This document shows, piece after piece, positions 6,660 through 8,038 of a stretch of 8,038 nt of DNA. Made by a program: the position numbers and the translations under genes. This DNA comes from JBGOUV01 sp041477815 (GTDB taxonomy: Bacteria; Acidobacteriota; Terriglobia; Bryobacterales; JACQDG01), in assembly GCA_041477815.1 (NCBI GenBank), contig JBGOUV010000322.1, positions 1-8,038 of the forward strand, read 5' to 3'. Below the pieces are notes generated by a model. The model worked only from the letters and a program-made list of their open reading frames with translations. It did no database searches and was not told where the DNA came from. Numbering within the stretch: the first letter of the stretch is position 1; every line of letters begins with the position of its first letter.

Positions 6660-6776
6660 AATGTGGGGCGGCCCCCCTGGGCCGCGCCGGGCCCCCTGGC
6701 CCGGCCTGCCGAATTCCAATAGATGCACAAAGCCGGCCGGGGGGTCGGCTGCGGCCCACAGGGGCCGCCCTACATT
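6660..6776. repeat. 117-bp imperfect palindrome (REP/MITE-like) between cassettes
   Basis: The outer arms 6660-6685 and 6751-6776 are inverted copies matching at 23 of 26 positions (left arm begins AATGTGGGGCGGCCCC, the right arm's complement AATGTAGGGCGGCCCC). Inner GC-rich arms (about 6686-6706 and 6729-6750) continue the stem with a few bulges around a loop near 6708-6728 that contains GAATTC. It begins 3 bp after the dehydrogenase stop. No transposase is encoded. It could be a non-autonomous mobile element, an mRNA-stabilising or terminating hairpin (ATTTTC follows the right arm, a weak T-run), or both. An ATG at 6661 is in frame with the next gene, but its translation is low-complexity and precedes the true signal peptide. 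Confidence 0.8.
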
Positions 6777-6789
6777 TTCACCCCTCGTT

Positions 6790-7569
6790 GTGGCCCTACG
6801 CTCGCCGCTCGGTGCTGTACTGCTACTCGCAACAGCCCACTGCCTCGCCCAATCCCCACCAGGCCAGCGCCTCTACTCCGCCAACTGCGCCCCCTGCCAC
6901 GGACCCACCGGCACGGGCGGCAAAGCCCCGGACCTGACCGCGTCCCGCTACCGCCACGCCCCCAACGATCAAGCTCTGTTCGAGGTCATCCGCTTCGGAC
7001 TCCCCAACACCGCCATGCCCCTAACCCGCCACCTGACCGACCAGGACATCCAAGCCGTAATCGCCCACCTCCACAGCCTCCAAAAGGCCTCCCCCCCTCC
7101 CTCCCACGGCAACGCTATCCTTGGCCAGCAACTCTACCGGACCAAGGGCAACTGCTCCCAATGCCACACCCTCCAAGGCACTGGCGGCGCCACCGGTCCC
7201 GACCTCACCGACATCGGCGGCCGCCGCAGCCCCGCTTACCTCCGCGAGTCCCTCCTCGACCCCGAGGCCGCCGTCCCCGAGAGCTTCATGGTCTACCGTC
7301 TCTTCAGCCTGATCCCCGACAACTTCCTCCAGGTCCGCGTAGTCACCAAGGACGGCCGCCGCATCACCGGCTCGCGCGTCAATGAAGACCCCTTCTCGAT
7401 CCAGGTCCGCGATGCCTCCGACCGCCTCCACTCTTTCTGGAAGGACGAGCTGTCCGAGCTGCACCAGGACCGCGGCAAGTCCCCCATGCCCAGCTATCGC
7501 ACCCTCTTGAGCGAGGAGGAGCTGGACGATCTGGTAGCCTACCTGGTCGCGCAGCGAGGGGAACCATGA
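6790..7569 (+). CDS. Secreted diheme cytochrome c (cassette 2), 259 aa
   Basis: A paralogue of the cytochrome at 4297-5082 with the same architecture. The signal peptide is 1 to about 20 (GAVLLLATAHCLA before Gln21). Domain 1 has CAPCH at 33-37 and axial Met76 in NTAMPL; domain 2 has CSQCH at 122-126, GPDLTDIGGRRSPAYLRE, a beta-rich insert with FSIQVRD, KSPMPSY with Met233, and a closing helix ELDDLVAYLVAQ. It lacks the extra ~15 residues that cytochrome 1 has between signal peptide and heme 1, and carries a 13-residue duplication (162-187) that cytochrome 1 lacks. The start is GTG at 6790, chosen because the signal peptide follows directly. No Shine-Dalgarno is seen, and the palindromic element ends only 13 bp upstream. 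Codons are strongly C-rich compared with cassette 1. It overlaps the next gene as ATGA, and probably serves as its electron acceptor. Confidence 0.9.
   Translation: MALRSPLGAVLLLATAHCLAQSPPGQRLYSANCAPCHGPTGTGGKAPDLTASRYRHAPNDQALFEVIRFGLPNTAMPLTRHLTDQDIQAVIAHLHSLQKASPPPSHGNAILGQQLYRTKGNCSQCHTLQGTGGATGPDLTDIGGRRSPAYLRESLLDPEAAVPESFMVYRLFSLIPDNFLQVRVVTKDGRRITGSRVNEDPFSIQVRDASDRLHSFWKDELSELHQDRGKSPMPSYRTLLSEEELDDLVAYLVAQRGEP
7273..7350 (+). repeat. Diverged 39-bp in-frame tandem duplication in cytochrome 2
   Basis: Units 7273-7311 and 7312-7350 encode VPESFMVYRLFSL and IPDNFLQVRVVTK. The first nine residues align as V/I, P, E/D, S/N, F, M/L, V/Q, Y/V, R. Cytochrome 1 has a single copy at this place (VPEGFLQVHIVTR). 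The copies start with TCCCCGA at the same phase, then diverge. Confidence 0.6.
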
Positions 7570-8038
7570 CCCGAGCCGCCTGCCTGGCCACCCTATTCGC
7601 GCTATCGCTCTGCGCACAGGTCGGGTACGAGCGCCTCCAGAACGCCGCCTCCGAACCCCAGCACTGGCTCACCTACTCGGGCAACTACCTCGGACACCGC
7701 TACTCCGGGCTCGACCAGATCCACGCCGGCAACGTCGCCCGGCTCAAAGTCGCCTGGATCTACCAGGTGAACGACCTGAACAAGTTCGAGACCTCGCCCC
7801 TGGTAGTGGATGGCGTGATGTACATCAGCGAGCCACCCTCGAACGCCGCGGCGCTCGACCTGCGCACCGGCCGTCCCATCTGGCGCTACCAGCGGACGCT
7901 GCCGCCGGACATCCGCCAGTGCTGCGGCCTGGTAAACCGCGGCCTGGCCATCCTCGGCGACCTGGTCTTCCTGGGAACCGTGGACGCGCACCTCCTGGCC
8001 CTCGACGCCAAAACCGGCCGCGTCCGCTGGGACGTCAA
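7566..8038 (+). CDS. PQQ-dependent alcohol dehydrogenase, N-terminal part (cassette 2, runs off window)
   Basis: 157 complete codons are visible with no stop before the right edge. A signal peptide (about 1-17, CLATLFALSLCA before Gln18) is followed by the propeller start HWLTYSGNYLGHRYSGLDQI, which matches NWLTYSGNYSSHRFSKLDQI of the cassette 1 enzyme. Blade motifs ALDLRTGRPIW (96-106) and ALDAKTGRVRW (145-155) and the vicinal Cys119-Cys120 in QCCGLVNRG are present, so the PQQ-contact disulfide is kept. The metal-site residues lie outside the window, so calcium or lanthanide use cannot be judged. The ATG overlaps the cytochrome stop (ATGA) and has GAGGGG (7556-7561) 4 nt upstream. It is clearly a paralogue of 5079-6656, not a copy: the region between the blade motifs differs at many positions. 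Probable role: periplasmic alcohol oxidation with the adjacent cytochrome. Confidence 0.9.
   Translation, partial: MTRAACLATLFALSLCAQVGYERLQNAASEPQHWLTYSGNYLGHRYSGLDQIHAGNVARLKVAWIYQVNDLNKFETSPLVVDGVMYISEPPSNAAALDLRTGRPIWRYQRTLPPDIRQCCGLVNRGLAILGDLVFLGTVDAHLLALDAKTGRVRWDV

Noticed and set aside
5253..6728. 491-residue ORF antisense to the PQQ dehydrogenase
   Set aside because: The sense strand encodes a clear family protein with conserved cofactor residues; the antisense translation has no recognisable domain. Long antisense frames are common in GC-rich genes.
6661..6789. Longer start of cytochrome 2 inside the palindrome (ATG 6661)
   Set aside because: It would place 43 low-complexity residues encoded by the inverted repeat in front of a good signal peptide, which begins at GTG 6790.
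6657..6789. Rho-independent terminator after cassette 1
   Set aside because: The hairpin is strong, but only four T follow the right arm, interrupted by C, so it is listed as a palindromic repeat with terminator function only as a possibility.
6770..6789. Dedicated promoter for cassette 2
   Set aside because: The best -10-like hexamer (TACATT, 6771-6776) matches four of six and has no -35 partner at suitable spacing.

Overview
The window is GC-rich and gene-dense. It splits at about 4245-4296 into two divergent gene sets. Membrane transporters, a DinB-fold protein, an M24-fold protein and paired diheme cytochrome c / PQQ-alcohol dehydrogenase genes suggest a soil-type Acidobacteriota bacterium (Bryobacterales/Solibacter-like). 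This is inference from gene content and style; the window holds no rRNA or other taxonomic marker.

Minus strand, read from 4244 down to 1: a DinB-fold protein (4244-3735), a divergent M24 'pita-bread' protein that has lost most metal ligands (3757-2705), a 12-TM MFS symporter (2708-1413), a cytoplasmic ankyrin-repeat protein (1416-127), and the start of a second, different MFS transporter (117-1, running off the window). Adjacent genes overlap by 3-23 bp or are separated by 9 bp, so the five genes look like one translationally coupled operon. A 14-bp tandem repeat sits across the 3' end of the M24 gene, next to the MFS start.

Plus strand, read from 4297 to the right edge: two consecutive copies of one cassette, each a secreted diheme cytochrome c followed by a PQQ-dependent alcohol dehydrogenase with a 4-bp ATGA overlap. 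Cassette 1 (4297-6656) is complete. Cassette 2 starts at 6790 and its dehydrogenase is cut by the window end. The dehydrogenase should oxidise a substrate, probably an alcohol, in the periplasm and pass electrons to its cytochrome partner. The complete dehydrogenase has Asp-Trp-Asp at the metal site, the arrangement associated with lanthanide-dependent enzymes. A 117-bp imperfect palindrome (6660-6776), resembling a REP/MITE-type element, fills most of the gap between the cassettes.

The divergent intergenic region is only 52 bp and holds a near-palindromic -10 element that reads as a good -10 hexamer on both strands. The two operons may therefore share one bidirectional promoter. No tRNA, rRNA, CRISPR array or intact insertion sequence was seen, and no stretch over 300 bp lacks a gene.
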